From: Bacteroidota bacterium
Lineage (GTDB): Bacteria > Bacteroidota > Bacteroidia > Chitinophagales > Chitinophagaceae
Assembly: GCA_028877045.1 (NCBI GenBank)
Contig: JAGWPQ010000029.1
Coordinates: forward strand, 1-19,649
DNA: 19,649 nt
Direction of reading: 5' to 3'
Translations under genes and position numbers: made by a program
The notes under the pieces: model-generated
Told to the model about the DNA's origin: nothing
Seen by the model: only the letters and a program-made list of their open reading frames with translations
The model's database searches: none
Part shown: piece by piece, positions 1-6,784 of the stretch
Numbering within the stretch: position 1 is the first letter of the stretch
Layout: each line of letters begins with the position of its first letter

Positions 1-903
1 TACCACCACCAATGCGCTATTATCATTAAAGGTATTACTACCTCTGATACGCAAAGTAGTAGCATCAGAGCCCGGTTCGCCGCTACTGGTTACTGCTACC
101 AAGCCAGGTAGTCTTCCGGCTAAACTATTGGTTACATTGGTTACCGGAGCTTCCGTTACATCTTTGCTTCTGATCGTGCTTACAGCACCTGTTAATGTTG
201 CTTTCTTTTGTGTACCATATCCTACAACTACTACTTCATCTAATTTTTCGGTTACTGTCAGCAGTTTGATTGCAAAAAATGCTTTACTGCCAACAACAAT
301 TTCCTGACTTTGGTATCCAATATAGCTAATTATAAGAGCCGCATTTTTTGTACTTACTTTAATTTTGAATTCTCCTTTTTCATCAGTTACCGTTCCCATG
401 TCACTTCCTTTTACTACGATTGAAACACCTGCCATTGGCAATCCCTTTTCATTAGTTATTATACCGGTAATAATATCTGCCAAACTCGTTAAAGTTTCAG
501 TATTTTCTGATACATACATCGTATTGGCAGTTCCTTCTGCTATTGGATAAAGCAGTATTTTTTTCCCGTCATCAGTTATTCTGTAACCGATATTTAAAGG
601 CTTAAAAACTTCTTCGAGAATTACTTTTAATTTCTTTGCATTAAAAGAACAGTTGATCTTTCTGTTAGCCTGAATACCTTCGGTACTAAACAAAAATTCA
701 ACATTTGTTTGTTTTTGGATGAGATGAATTACTTTAGAAATTTCTGCATCTTTTGCAGAAATACTGAGACGCTTTTCCAAAAATTCCTGTGCCCGGGCTT
801 CATGTGCAAACACAGAGCAGGCAAACATAATCGCAAGGGTTATCTGAACTGTTAAGATTTTCATTGCAAGCAGGGTTGTAGCAATTAATTGCTTTTTTTT
901 CAT
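1..903 (-). CDS. SusC-family TonB-dependent outer-membrane receptor, N-terminal part
   Basis: SusC-like receptors import oligosaccharides or other large nutrients across the outer membrane, powered by TonB and usually paired with a SusD lipoprotein. Reading leftwards from the ATG at 903, 301 codons are open to the window edge, so the plug remainder, the barrel and the stop are missing. Visible parts: a signal peptide of about 39 residues with a hydrophobic core at 15-33; an STN (secretin/TonB N-terminal) domain at about 41-118; a carboxypeptidase-regulatory-like beta domain at about 145-215 (GxPMAGVSIVVKG, GTVTDEKGEF, SYIGYQ); the family motif LDEVVVVGYGTQKK at 221-234; and the start of the plug (LAGRLPGLVAV, TLRIRG). 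The STN domain marks the subclass that signals to an anti-sigma factor, which fits the FecR and sigma genes just upstream. M14 is an alternative start. The substrate cannot be told from this part. Confidence 0.93.
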   Translation of the reverse strand, partial: MKKKQLIATTLLAMKILTVQITLAIMFACSVFAHEARAQEFLEKRLSISAKDAEISKVIHLIQKQTNVEFLFSTEGIQANRKINCSFNAKKLKVILEEVFKPLNIGYRITDDGKKILLYPIAEGTANTMYVSENTETLTSLADIITGIITNEKGLPMAGVSIVVKGSDMGTVTDEKGEFKIKVSTKNAALIISYIGYQSQEIVVGSKAFFAIKLLTVTEKLDEVVVVGYGTQKKATLTGAVSTIRSKDVTEAPVTNVTNSLAGRLPGLVAVTSSGEPGSDATTLRIRGSNTFNDNSALVVV

Positions 904-1129
904 AACTTTAGCCAGTTTGTTCGTTAAATAATTGAGTTTAGGACAAATGAAACCATTCAATGGTTTACAAGTCGGTAATGCGCCAACATTGCCGGCTTCT
1001 TTTTTTGCAAACAGGTACGGGAACATTTATAAGATCATTCCGCACATTAAAAAATTCGAACTACGTTTTAAAGGATTTTTTTTTCATGCAAGTTTGTTTT
1101 GGTTATTAAAAAATATCAGCAGCAATACA
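904..1129 (-). promoter_or_regulatory. fecR-susC intergenic region with a 17-bp palindrome
   Basis: This 226-bp gap lies between the anti-sigma gene and the susC-like gene. It holds a perfect palindrome at 950-966 (AAACCATT, C, AATGGTTT), centred about 55 bp before the receptor start. I found no TAnnTTTG promoter box on the minus strand here, so the promoter may use another sigma factor, or the gene may be read through from fecR. A plus-strand reading frame at 932-1153 has no support as a gene. Confidence 0.4.
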
Positions 1130-2272
1130 TTATCCTTTATGGGACGACATTAAAATTTTTGTTCCTTTTATTTCGTAACCGATACCAACAGCTTTACATA
1201 TAGTATTCAGTTTTGCAAAAAGGTTCATATTTGAAATATCTCCCGAAAAATGATAATTATTAATTTTCTCGTCATCCACTTCAATTGTTATCTGGTAAGT
1301 GCTTTCAAGCGATTTAATGATTTCTGATATCGGAGCCTCTTTTACAATCAAATTCTCATTATCTGCATCTTTTGAAAGTGTATGCTGCTGCAGTGAAGCA
1401 GATGTTCCATGAAGGTTAACCGGCAAAGGATTATCAACGATCCCCGATTCAAAATTTTTGGTTTCTTCTTTATAAATCACTTTTTGGTTAGGAGTTAACA
1501 CCACTCCTTTATTTTTTACATGACACTTAATATCACGAGATTCAGAAATCCGTTCGGACACTTCTACACGCCCTGTACGCACTGACACTTCCACTTCTCT
1601 TTTTTTCTTATCAATTTTTACATTAAAACTGGTACCAAGAACATGTGTTACTAAATTATTATAATAAACATAAAACGGTCTTTGTGCATTTTTACTTACC
1701 TCAAAAAAAGCTTCTCCGGTAAGATATACTTCTCTTTTATTTTTTAAAAAATGAGGCGGATATATTAATCGGCTACCAGGTTGAAGTGTAACAACGGTTC
1801 CATCTTCAAGATGGAATTTTTGGGGCAGTTTGGAATCATTTTCTTCCATTGTTTTGTTTTTTCCTAAAATTTCCACAGCAATAGCATCATCTCTTTTTGC
1901 ATTCTGCAAAAAATAAACAATACCGATCAACATAATAAATAAAACAGATGCTGCTGCCAGCCAATGAAAGCGATATTGTTTAACCCGAAATGATATTTTG
2001 GCAGATTGTGTATTATTACATTTAGAAGAATTGTTTGTCAATTTCACAGATTCACGTATTCTTTCACATTCTTTCTGAAACTCTTCTTCAGGCAATTGAA
2101 GAAATAATATACTGATCAAATTGTCGGCACAAATAACAATATCAAGCTTTTCTGGATGTGTACTGATCCAGTTCTGCCAAAAAACAATATCAGCATTATT
2201 CAGTTTAAAATAATAGCGGAGATATGATTCATCTGATACAAAATCTTCTATTTCATATAGCTTATAATCCAT
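1130..2272 (-). CDS. FecR-like anti-sigma factor (inner-membrane sensor)
   Basis: FecR-type proteins sit in the inner membrane, hold an ECF sigma factor in the cytoplasm, and receive a signal in the periplasm from the STN domain of a TonB-linked receptor. The 380-residue product has a cytoplasmic N-terminal part (1-100), one membrane helix (about 103-122, WLAAASVLFIMLIGIVYFL), a periplasmic FecR domain (about 150-245, with DGTVVTLQPGSRLIYP, REVYLTGEAFFEV and HVLGTSFNVK) and a C-terminal DUF4974-like domain (about 305-376, ending GYEIKGTKILM). Length and order fit the Bacteroidota family. The ATG at 2272 is the only start that keeps the N-terminal domain. It lies 176 bp after the sigma gene and before the receptor on the same strand, the classic sigma/anti-sigma/receptor arrangement. 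The two partners are inferred from this order. Confidence 0.94.
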   Translation of the reverse strand: MDYKLYEIEDFVSDESYLRYYFKLNNADIVFWQNWISTHPEKLDIVICADNLISILFLQLPEEEFQKECERIRESVKLTNNSSKCNNTQSAKISFRVKQYRFHWLAAASVLFIMLIGIVYFLQNAKRDDAIAVEILGKNKTMEENDSKLPQKFHLEDGTVVTLQPGSRLIYPPHFLKNKREVYLTGEAFFEVSKNAQRPFYVYYNNLVTHVLGTSFNVKIDKKKREVEVSVRTGRVEVSERISESRDIKCHVKNKGVVLTPNQKVIYKEETKNFESGIVDNPLPVNLHGTSASLQQHTLSKDADNENLIVKEAPISEIIKSLESTYQITIEVDDEKINNYHFSGDISNMNLFAKLNTICKAVGIGYEIKGTKILMSSHKG

Positions 2273-2448
2273 GGCAATTTACTTCTGTATATATTAAGTG
2301 TACCAAAAACACTTTTTTTACCATGAATTTTAAAAATATTTTTTTGAAAGCGTTTTAATGCAGGCAATTTTCCTCTCTGCTCCTTCGGGACTATTCCAGA
2401 AAATTGATAAAGAGATCATACAGAAAAGTTTTCTACAACAAATTGTCT

Positions 2449-3015
2449 CTAAAAAAAGCAAAGATATTTCCGCAAAATCTTCAGCGATTCGTAAATCTGG
2501 TTATAAACAGTACGCGCCGTACTTAAGTTTTTTTCTGCTATCTCGGCATATGACCTGCCTTCGAAAAATTTCATTTTAATTACTTCCAACTGCTTTGGCG
2601 ATAAATGCAGAAGTGCCTTTTGCACCTTGAGTTTCATTTCTTGATTTGACTGCAGCAAAATAAGTAAATCTTCGTAGGAAGATTCAATTGTCCGCGCTTT
2701 TTCATCGTTTACATCAACTGCATATTGCTTTATAGTTTTGGGTATTTCCTTCAAAATTTTCCTGCGAACGATTGTTTTAAGATAAGCACCGACGTGTTGT
2801 ACTTCGGGTAAATTGCCGCGGTTATTCCATATTTCCAAAAAAGATTCATGGATACAATCTTTAGTAAGTTCCTTATCAGCACTGATACGAAAACCATACG
2901 CAAATAAGAACTGATAATACGCTTTATACATTTCTGTAAAAGCTTTTTTATCGTCGCTTTTTCGTATGGCTTTCCAAATTAAATCTTCCAATGGAATATA
3001 TTTAATTTTTATCAA
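2449..3015 (-). CDS. ECF RNA polymerase sigma factor (Bacteroidota expansion-type)
   Basis: A sigma-70 family ECF factor of 188 residues, likely directing transcription of the adjacent receptor operon when released by the FecR-like protein. Region 2 is at about 25-90 (AFTEMYKAYYQFLFAYGF, then DCIHESFLEIWNN for promoter melting and recognition). Region 4 is at about 131-183 (LLHLSPKQLEVIKMKFFEG, SYAEIAEKNLSTARTVYNQIYESL), a helix-turn-helix that reads the -35 box. No ATG lies before residue 29, and starting there would cut region 2. The frame is closed by TAA at 3019-3021, so TTG at 3015-3013 is the most likely start. A 7-bp inverted repeat lies just before it. The family is clear; the target genes are inferred from position. 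Confidence 0.92.
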   Translation of the reverse strand: MIKIKYIPLEDLIWKAIRKSDDKKAFTEMYKAYYQFLFAYGFRISADKELTKDCIHESFLEIWNNRGNLPEVQHVGAYLKTIVRRKILKEIPKTIKQYAVDVNDEKARTIESSYEDLLILLQSNQEMKLKVQKALLHLSPKQLEVIKMKFFEGRSYAEIAEKNLSTARTVYNQIYESLKILRKYLCFF

Positions 3016-3023
3016 TCGTTAAT

Positions 3024-3048
3024 TAACAGTGCTAATATAATACTGTTA
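3024..3048 (-). promoter_or_regulatory. Inverted repeat just upstream of the ECF sigma start
   Basis: TAACAGT at 3024-3030 and ACTGTTA at 3042-3048 form a perfect 7-bp inverted repeat with an 11-nt loop, beginning 9 bp before the TTG start. It could be an operator or an RNA hairpin limiting translation of the sigma factor. No function is shown by the sequence alone. Confidence 0.3.
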
Positions 3049-3626
3049 GAATAGTAAATGTATGTTTTACACTTATTTTTTTAAAAAACATACCCCCCGC
3101 TGTGTACATTGTACATAATAAGATTCCATTAAAAAAAGCAAAGCAATTATTTTTAATCCTGAGCGCTGTGTATTTTTAAGAAATGACATGCAAGATTTAT
3201 AGAACGCTGCTCCCAAATTAAAAATATCAGCAAGCATTGGTAAGTTTCAATTCTTTTTAAATTGCTTCACTCTAATTTATTCACAAAAAAAACACACTGA
3301 GTTTCTGTAGATTCAAAAAGCAGATGATATTCGTACTTTTTTACTCCCTATAATTTGCTCTTTGTATAACACGATGTATGAATGAATGTATTTGCCGCGA
3401 TGTATTTTTTTGTAGCCTTGGCTGCTTTGCAATATCTAAATAACAAATCATCATTTTTTATTTCATCAATACTGCAAGTAATTGGCAATATTAAAACACA
3501 GATAGAACCATACACATAGCTTTATTAGTTTATTGTTGCTGCATGGATACAAGCTACTTGCCATATATTTTCCATATAATAAAGCTACACTATCTATAGA
3601 TTAATACCACATTTAGCCACAATGTT

Positions 3627-3669
3627 GTGGGATCTTGTGGGAGTAATGTGGGAGTAATGTGGATTTAAT
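3627..3669. repeat. Short tandem repeat, GTGGGAGTAAT units
   Basis: Four adjoining units each start with GTGG: GTGGGATCTT (3627-3636), GTGGGAGTAAT (3637-3647), an identical GTGGGAGTAAT (3648-3658), and a degenerate GTGGATTTAAT (3659-3669). The first overlaps the right arm of the CCACAA/TTGTGG palindrome at 3617-3630. The function is unknown. Confidence 0.75.
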
Positions 3670-3724
3670 GGCTATCAGGTAGCTGTATGGTATAGTAGAT
3701 GGTATGGAGATAGGCAGAATTGGC

Positions 3725-3749
3725 CTTAAAAAAACAGTGTTTCTTTAAG
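3725..3749 (-). terminator. Probable terminator of the 515-residue protein gene
   Basis: CTTAAAAAAACA (3725-3736) and TGTTTCTTTAAG (3738-3749) form a 25-bp palindrome with one mismatched pair (3731 against 3743). It begins 41 bp past the stop of the gene at 3791-5338. On the minus strand the 3' arm is T-rich, as in an intrinsic terminator, though there is little GC in the stem. Confidence 0.45.
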
Positions 3750-3790
3750 TATGATGTTATAGGATCTTGTTCGTGAAGAGATGAGTTAGC

Positions 3791-5338
3791 TTAACGTTTC
3801 CGCCCCTGCAAAAAAATCCTTCTTCTTACTTCCTGTACAGGCACACCACCAATTTTACTTTCTAACCATGCAATAATATCGAGATACATAAACGAACGGC
3901 TTTCCAAAGGATTGCCCTGAAATTGTTGCAGTTTTTCTTTCAGGTTTTCAAATGCCGGAATTAATTTTTGAGTTGATAAAGAAAATGATTTGCGGATGAA
4001 TTTAAATATCTCTTCTTCAACGGTACTTAAATTTTTCATCTTCGCCATGAAACGATAAACCGATTTAATTAAATATTCGAGCAACTGATAATTGCCTAAT
4101 TCGTAATGCGCAATTAAGTGTAATAATCTTGCATAACATTGCAGATCGGTTCTAAGATCAACTTTCCAGTTTATTATTTTATTGAGATAATCAATTGCTT
4201 TTTCATTATCGCCGCTTCCGAAATACAGGCATGCTATTTTATAATAAAATACTAAAACACGATGCCGGTCGAGATGTAAATGATATTCTTCCAATTTCTC
4301 TTCAATGTAAGGAACTAATTTCAAGCCTTCGGTAAAAGTTCCTTCTAAAAAATGTTTATTTATTTTGGCAATATGCAAATAAACAAATGTTTGGATGCGG
4401 GCATTGGCGTTAATATTTCCACCTGCCGAAACAGAAAATGCTTCAAATATTTTTATGTACTCTTCAAACTTTTCGTAATTATTTAGGTTGAATTGCGCAC
4501 TCAATAAATTATGCATGCCTCTTATGTATTGCCCGGCTTCATTGGCTTTCATGGCAGGAGACTCTTCAAAAAGATCCACCCATTTTTTTGTATAACGATA
4601 ATACATCAGCAGGTCCTGCAAAATAAATCCGTACCAGCAATACGATTGATAGAGATATAGTTTTTCGTAAAATCCTAATTGTTTTGAATTGTATTCCGGA
4701 AGATTTGTTTCAAAAAATATTTTGACCGCTTCAACATCTTTTGCATCACGGGCATGACCATGTTTAATATACCAGCCGTATAATTCCAATGCAAGATTTG
4801 ATAATTTACTGATCAGAGAAAGCCGCAAATTAATTTCATCAGATTCTTTGGTTAATTCTTCAGCACGGTTGGCCATGCTTCGTGTAATATGCAATGCTTC
4901 TATCTTTTTTTCGAAGATGACGGCCTGCAATTGATAAGTGATCTGATGATGGTTTTTTGCAAGCTCTTTTAATTTATCCAGCACTTTCAAACTTTGCAGG
5001 TACAAGCCTTTATTATAAAGGATGCGTGCAAAATCTAATTGTTCGTGCAAACGGATATCGATATTGCCGCCATCTTCAATCAATCGTAAACTCGATAAAA
5101 TTTGTTTGTACAAATGTGCTTTGCTGTTACTGAGCTGTTGCTTTTTGATGCTTCTGTTTTTCTTTAATAAAACAGCTTCATCATAAACATCCATCTTATC
5201 CAGCGCATCAAAAAGCTGAACGATTTTTAAATCCTCATTGCCCGAATTTCGTTTGGCATATAATTTAAAATTGCGCTTCTCCCCTTTTTCAAGCGATTTG
5301 ATTAGTTGAAACAGTATGTCGGTACTTCTGTTGGGCAT
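3791..5338 (-). CDS. Helix-rich protein of unknown function, TPR-like
   Basis: I do not recognise this 515-residue protein. It is rich in Lys, Glu, Leu and aromatic residues, has no signal peptide or membrane segment, and so is probably cytoplasmic. From about residue 85 onward it reads as repeated helical hairpins (for example LHEQLDFARILYNKGLYLQS, GSGDNEKAIDYLNKII and ARLLHLIAHYELGNYQLLEY). These have the Leu/Ala/Tyr/Gly spacing of tetratricopeptide-type repeats, which usually form protein-binding scaffolds. The N-terminal 80 residues are strongly charged (KSLEKGEKRNFKLYAKR). It starts with ATG at 5338 and is divergent from leuA across 200 bp, so the two may share a control region. Its sequence gives no link to leucine synthesis. 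Being real is near certain; the repeat assignment is by eye only. Confidence 0.75.
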   Translation of the reverse strand: MPNRSTDILFQLIKSLEKGEKRNFKLYAKRNSGNEDLKIVQLFDALDKMDVYDEAVLLKKNRSIKKQQLSNSKAHLYKQILSSLRLIEDGGNIDIRLHEQLDFARILYNKGLYLQSLKVLDKLKELAKNHHQITYQLQAVIFEKKIEALHITRSMANRAEELTKESDEINLRLSLISKLSNLALELYGWYIKHGHARDAKDVEAVKIFFETNLPEYNSKQLGFYEKLYLYQSYCWYGFILQDLLMYYRYTKKWVDLFEESPAMKANEAGQYIRGMHNLLSAQFNLNNYEKFEEYIKIFEAFSVSAGGNINANARIQTFVYLHIAKINKHFLEGTFTEGLKLVPYIEEKLEEYHLHLDRHRVLVFYYKIACLYFGSGDNEKAIDYLNKIINWKVDLRTDLQCYARLLHLIAHYELGNYQLLEYLIKSVYRFMAKMKNLSTVEEEIFKFIRKSFSLSTQKLIPAFENLKEKLQQFQGNPLESRSFMYLDIIAWLESKIGGVPVQEVRRRIFLQGRKR

Positions 5339-5538
5339 CGTAATTTATTTTCCTTAAAATCCTTTACCAATAAGCATTTCAGCGATCAAAAACAATTTTA
5401 TGCAACGTAAAATACAACCAATTTTGTACGCAACGGCCATCCTCCGCAAAGTATATTCGTAGGATGCAGGTAAACTAAAATTGGTTTCATCATAACCAAA
5501 TGTAGTTAACCCTGCTTTTTTAAGCTCAAATTTTTACT
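5339..5538. promoter_or_regulatory. Divergent upstream region of leuA with mutually exclusive RNA folds
   Basis: On the leuA strand AACCAATTTT (5416-5425) and AAAATTGGTT (5477-5486) form a perfect 10-bp inverted repeat, enclosing CATCCT/AGGATG (5438-5443 and 5461-5466). GCAGGTAA (5466-5473) can instead pair, with bulges, with TTAACCCTGC (5506-5515), which is followed directly by six Ts (5516-5521), a terminator-like end 17 bp before the leuA ATG. The two long pairings cross and cannot both form. A 20-codon ORF at 5400-5462 overlaps them but has only two Leu and three Ile codons. No convincing promoter box was found. This may be an attenuator, but it is much weaker than the one before ilvD. 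Confidence 0.35.
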
Positions 5539-6702
5539 ATGAGTACCAACAAGGTTAACATTTTTGATACCACTCTTCGCGATGGCGAACAAGTGCCCGG
5601 ATGCAAGTTAAATACAAAAGAAAAAATAGAACTCGCTTTGGCACTGGAAGAATTGGGCGTTGATATTATTGAAGCGGGTTTTCCCATTTCATCGCCAGGC
5701 GATTTTACTTCGGTTAATGAAATTTCTAAGATCATCAAGAATGCGACAGTATGCGGATTAACAAGAGCCGTGCAGAAAGATATTGAAGTAGCTGCCGAAG
5801 CTTTGAAGTACGCCGTACGTCCACGCATTCATACCGGCATCGGTACTTCTGATTTTCACATCAAAGGAAAATTTAATTCTAACAGAGAAGATATTTTAGA
5901 ACGTGCCATTCAATGCGTAAAATGGGCAAAGAATTTTGTGGATGATGTTGAGTTTTATGCAGAAGATGCAGGACGTACCGATAACGATTATTTGGCCAGA
6001 GTTATTGAAGCCGTTATTAAGGCCGGTGCCACTGTTGTAAATATTCCTGATACAACGGGTTATTGTTTGCCCAATCAATACGGCAGTAAGATCGCATACT
6101 TGATGAACAATGTTTCAAACATAGACAGGGCAACCATTTCGTGCCATTGCCATAACGATCTTGGATTAGCAACTGCCAATTCAATTGAAGGTGTAATTAA
6201 TGGCGCCCGTCAAATAGAATGTACTATCAATGGTTTGGGTGAAAGGGCCGGCAACACGTCATTGGAAGAAGTAGTGATGGTTTTAAAACAACATAAAGAT
6301 CTTGGTTTTTATACCAATGTAAATACAAAAGAATTAAATCCGATGAGCCGCCGGGTGAGTGATGTGATGCGCATGCCGGTGCAACCCAACAAAGCAATTG
6401 TTGGTGCAAATGCATTTTCGCATTCATCAGGAATTCATCAGGATGGATTTTTAAAGAGTGCCATTACTTATGAAATCATCGATCCGGTTGAAGTAGGTGC
6501 CGATATTTCTAAAATAGTTTTAACAGCTCGCAGTGGCAGAAGTGCCTTAGCTTTTCGTTTGAAAAAATTAGGATACGATTTCAACAGAAATGATGTGGAT
6601 GCTTTGTATGAAAAATTTTTGCAGATAGCCGATAATAAAAAAGAAGTGGGCGATGAAGATCTGCATCAAATGGCGAAACAACATGAAACTGTTGATGCAT
6701 GA
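5539..6702 (+). CDS. leuA: 2-isopropylmalate synthase, short form without regulatory domain
   Basis: LeuA condenses acetyl-CoA with 2-oxoisovalerate, the first committed step of leucine synthesis. The 387-residue protein shows the HMGL-like TIM barrel: FDTTLRDGEQVPGCKL near the N-terminus (D10 metal ligand, R14 and D15 catalytic), HCHNDLGLATANS with metal ligands H203 and H205, then GLGERAGNTSLEEVVM, and the linker-domain motif HSSGIHQDGFLK. It ends after the linker region. The roughly 120-residue C-terminal LeuA dimer domain that binds leucine in enzymes of about 500 residues is absent, with no downstream coding remnant before leuB. The ATG at 5539 gives the usual family N-terminus. The relatives citramalate and homocitrate synthase are alternatives, but leuB just downstream favours LeuA. 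Feedback inhibition by leucine through the usual site is not expected. Confidence 0.93.
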   Translation: MSTNKVNIFDTTLRDGEQVPGCKLNTKEKIELALALEELGVDIIEAGFPISSPGDFTSVNEISKIIKNATVCGLTRAVQKDIEVAAEALKYAVRPRIHTGIGTSDFHIKGKFNSNREDILERAIQCVKWAKNFVDDVEFYAEDAGRTDNDYLARVIEAVIKAGATVVNIPDTTGYCLPNQYGSKIAYLMNNVSNIDRATISCHCHNDLGLATANSIEGVINGARQIECTINGLGERAGNTSLEEVVMVLKQHKDLGFYTNVNTKELNPMSRRVSDVMRMPVQPNKAIVGANAFSHSSGIHQDGFLKSAITYEIIDPVEVGADISKIVLTARSGRSALAFRLKKLGYDFNRNDVDALYEKFLQIADNKKEVGDEDLHQMAKQHETVDA

Positions 6703-6740
6703 TTAATTAAAAATTAAGAATTGATAATTAATAATTGACA

Positions 6741-6784
6741 GTTGCGACGCAACCGCAGTTGAGCAAAGAACAAAAGTTGGTACC
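6741..6784 (+). repeat. Intergenic repeat, TGCGACGCA family, copy before leuB
   Basis: The 44 bp directly before the leuB ATG match the region before ilvC (13471-13514) without gaps at 33 of 44 positions. Best-conserved parts are TGCGACGC, GAGCAAAGAACAAAAG and TTGGTA. AT-rich simple sequence (6703-6740) separates it from the leuA stop. It may be a dispersed repeat or a shared 5' untranslated control element. Confidence 0.6.

Larger units (their letters stand above)
3016..3790. other. 775-bp gene-free region with several inverted and tandem repeats
   Basis: No protein-coding or RNA gene could be supported here. Structures visible: TAACAGT/ACTGTTA (3024-3030 and 3042-3048); TGTACA-T-TGTACA (3103-3115); a perfect 11-bp inverted repeat TAGCTTTATTA/TAATAAAGCTA (3517-3527 and 3577-3587); CCACAA-TG-TTGTGG (3617-3630); GTGGGA-led tandem units (3627-3669); and a 25-bp near-palindrome (3725-3749). 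ATGTTGTGGGATCTTGT (3622-3638) recurs with two changes as ATGTTATAGGATCTTGT at 3754-3770. The region lies upstream of the sigma gene and downstream of the 515-residue protein gene, so it should contain a promoter for the former and a terminator for the latter. Confidence 0.5.

Noticed and set aside
932..1153. Plus-strand reading frame of 73 codons between the receptor and anti-sigma genes
   Set aside because: No domain or plausible composition; it lies in a control region and overlaps the 3' end of the FecR-like gene.
2358..2579. Plus-strand reading frame overlapping the 3' end of the sigma factor gene
   Set aside because: It is antisense to a well-supported sigma region 4 and shows no recognisable protein feature.
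3016..3790. tRNA, small RNA or CRISPR array in the long gene-free stretch
   Set aside because: No cloverleaf, no regular repeat-spacer pattern; the tandem units are 10-11 bp without spacers.
5400..5462. 20-codon ORF as a leucine leader peptide
   Set aside because: Only two Leu codons, not adjacent, and no good promoter upstream; kept only as part of a weak finding.
5339..5538. T-box riboswitch before leuA
   Set aside because: No T-box-like conserved sequence (GGUGG-type core) is present, and such elements are mainly found in Firmicutes.
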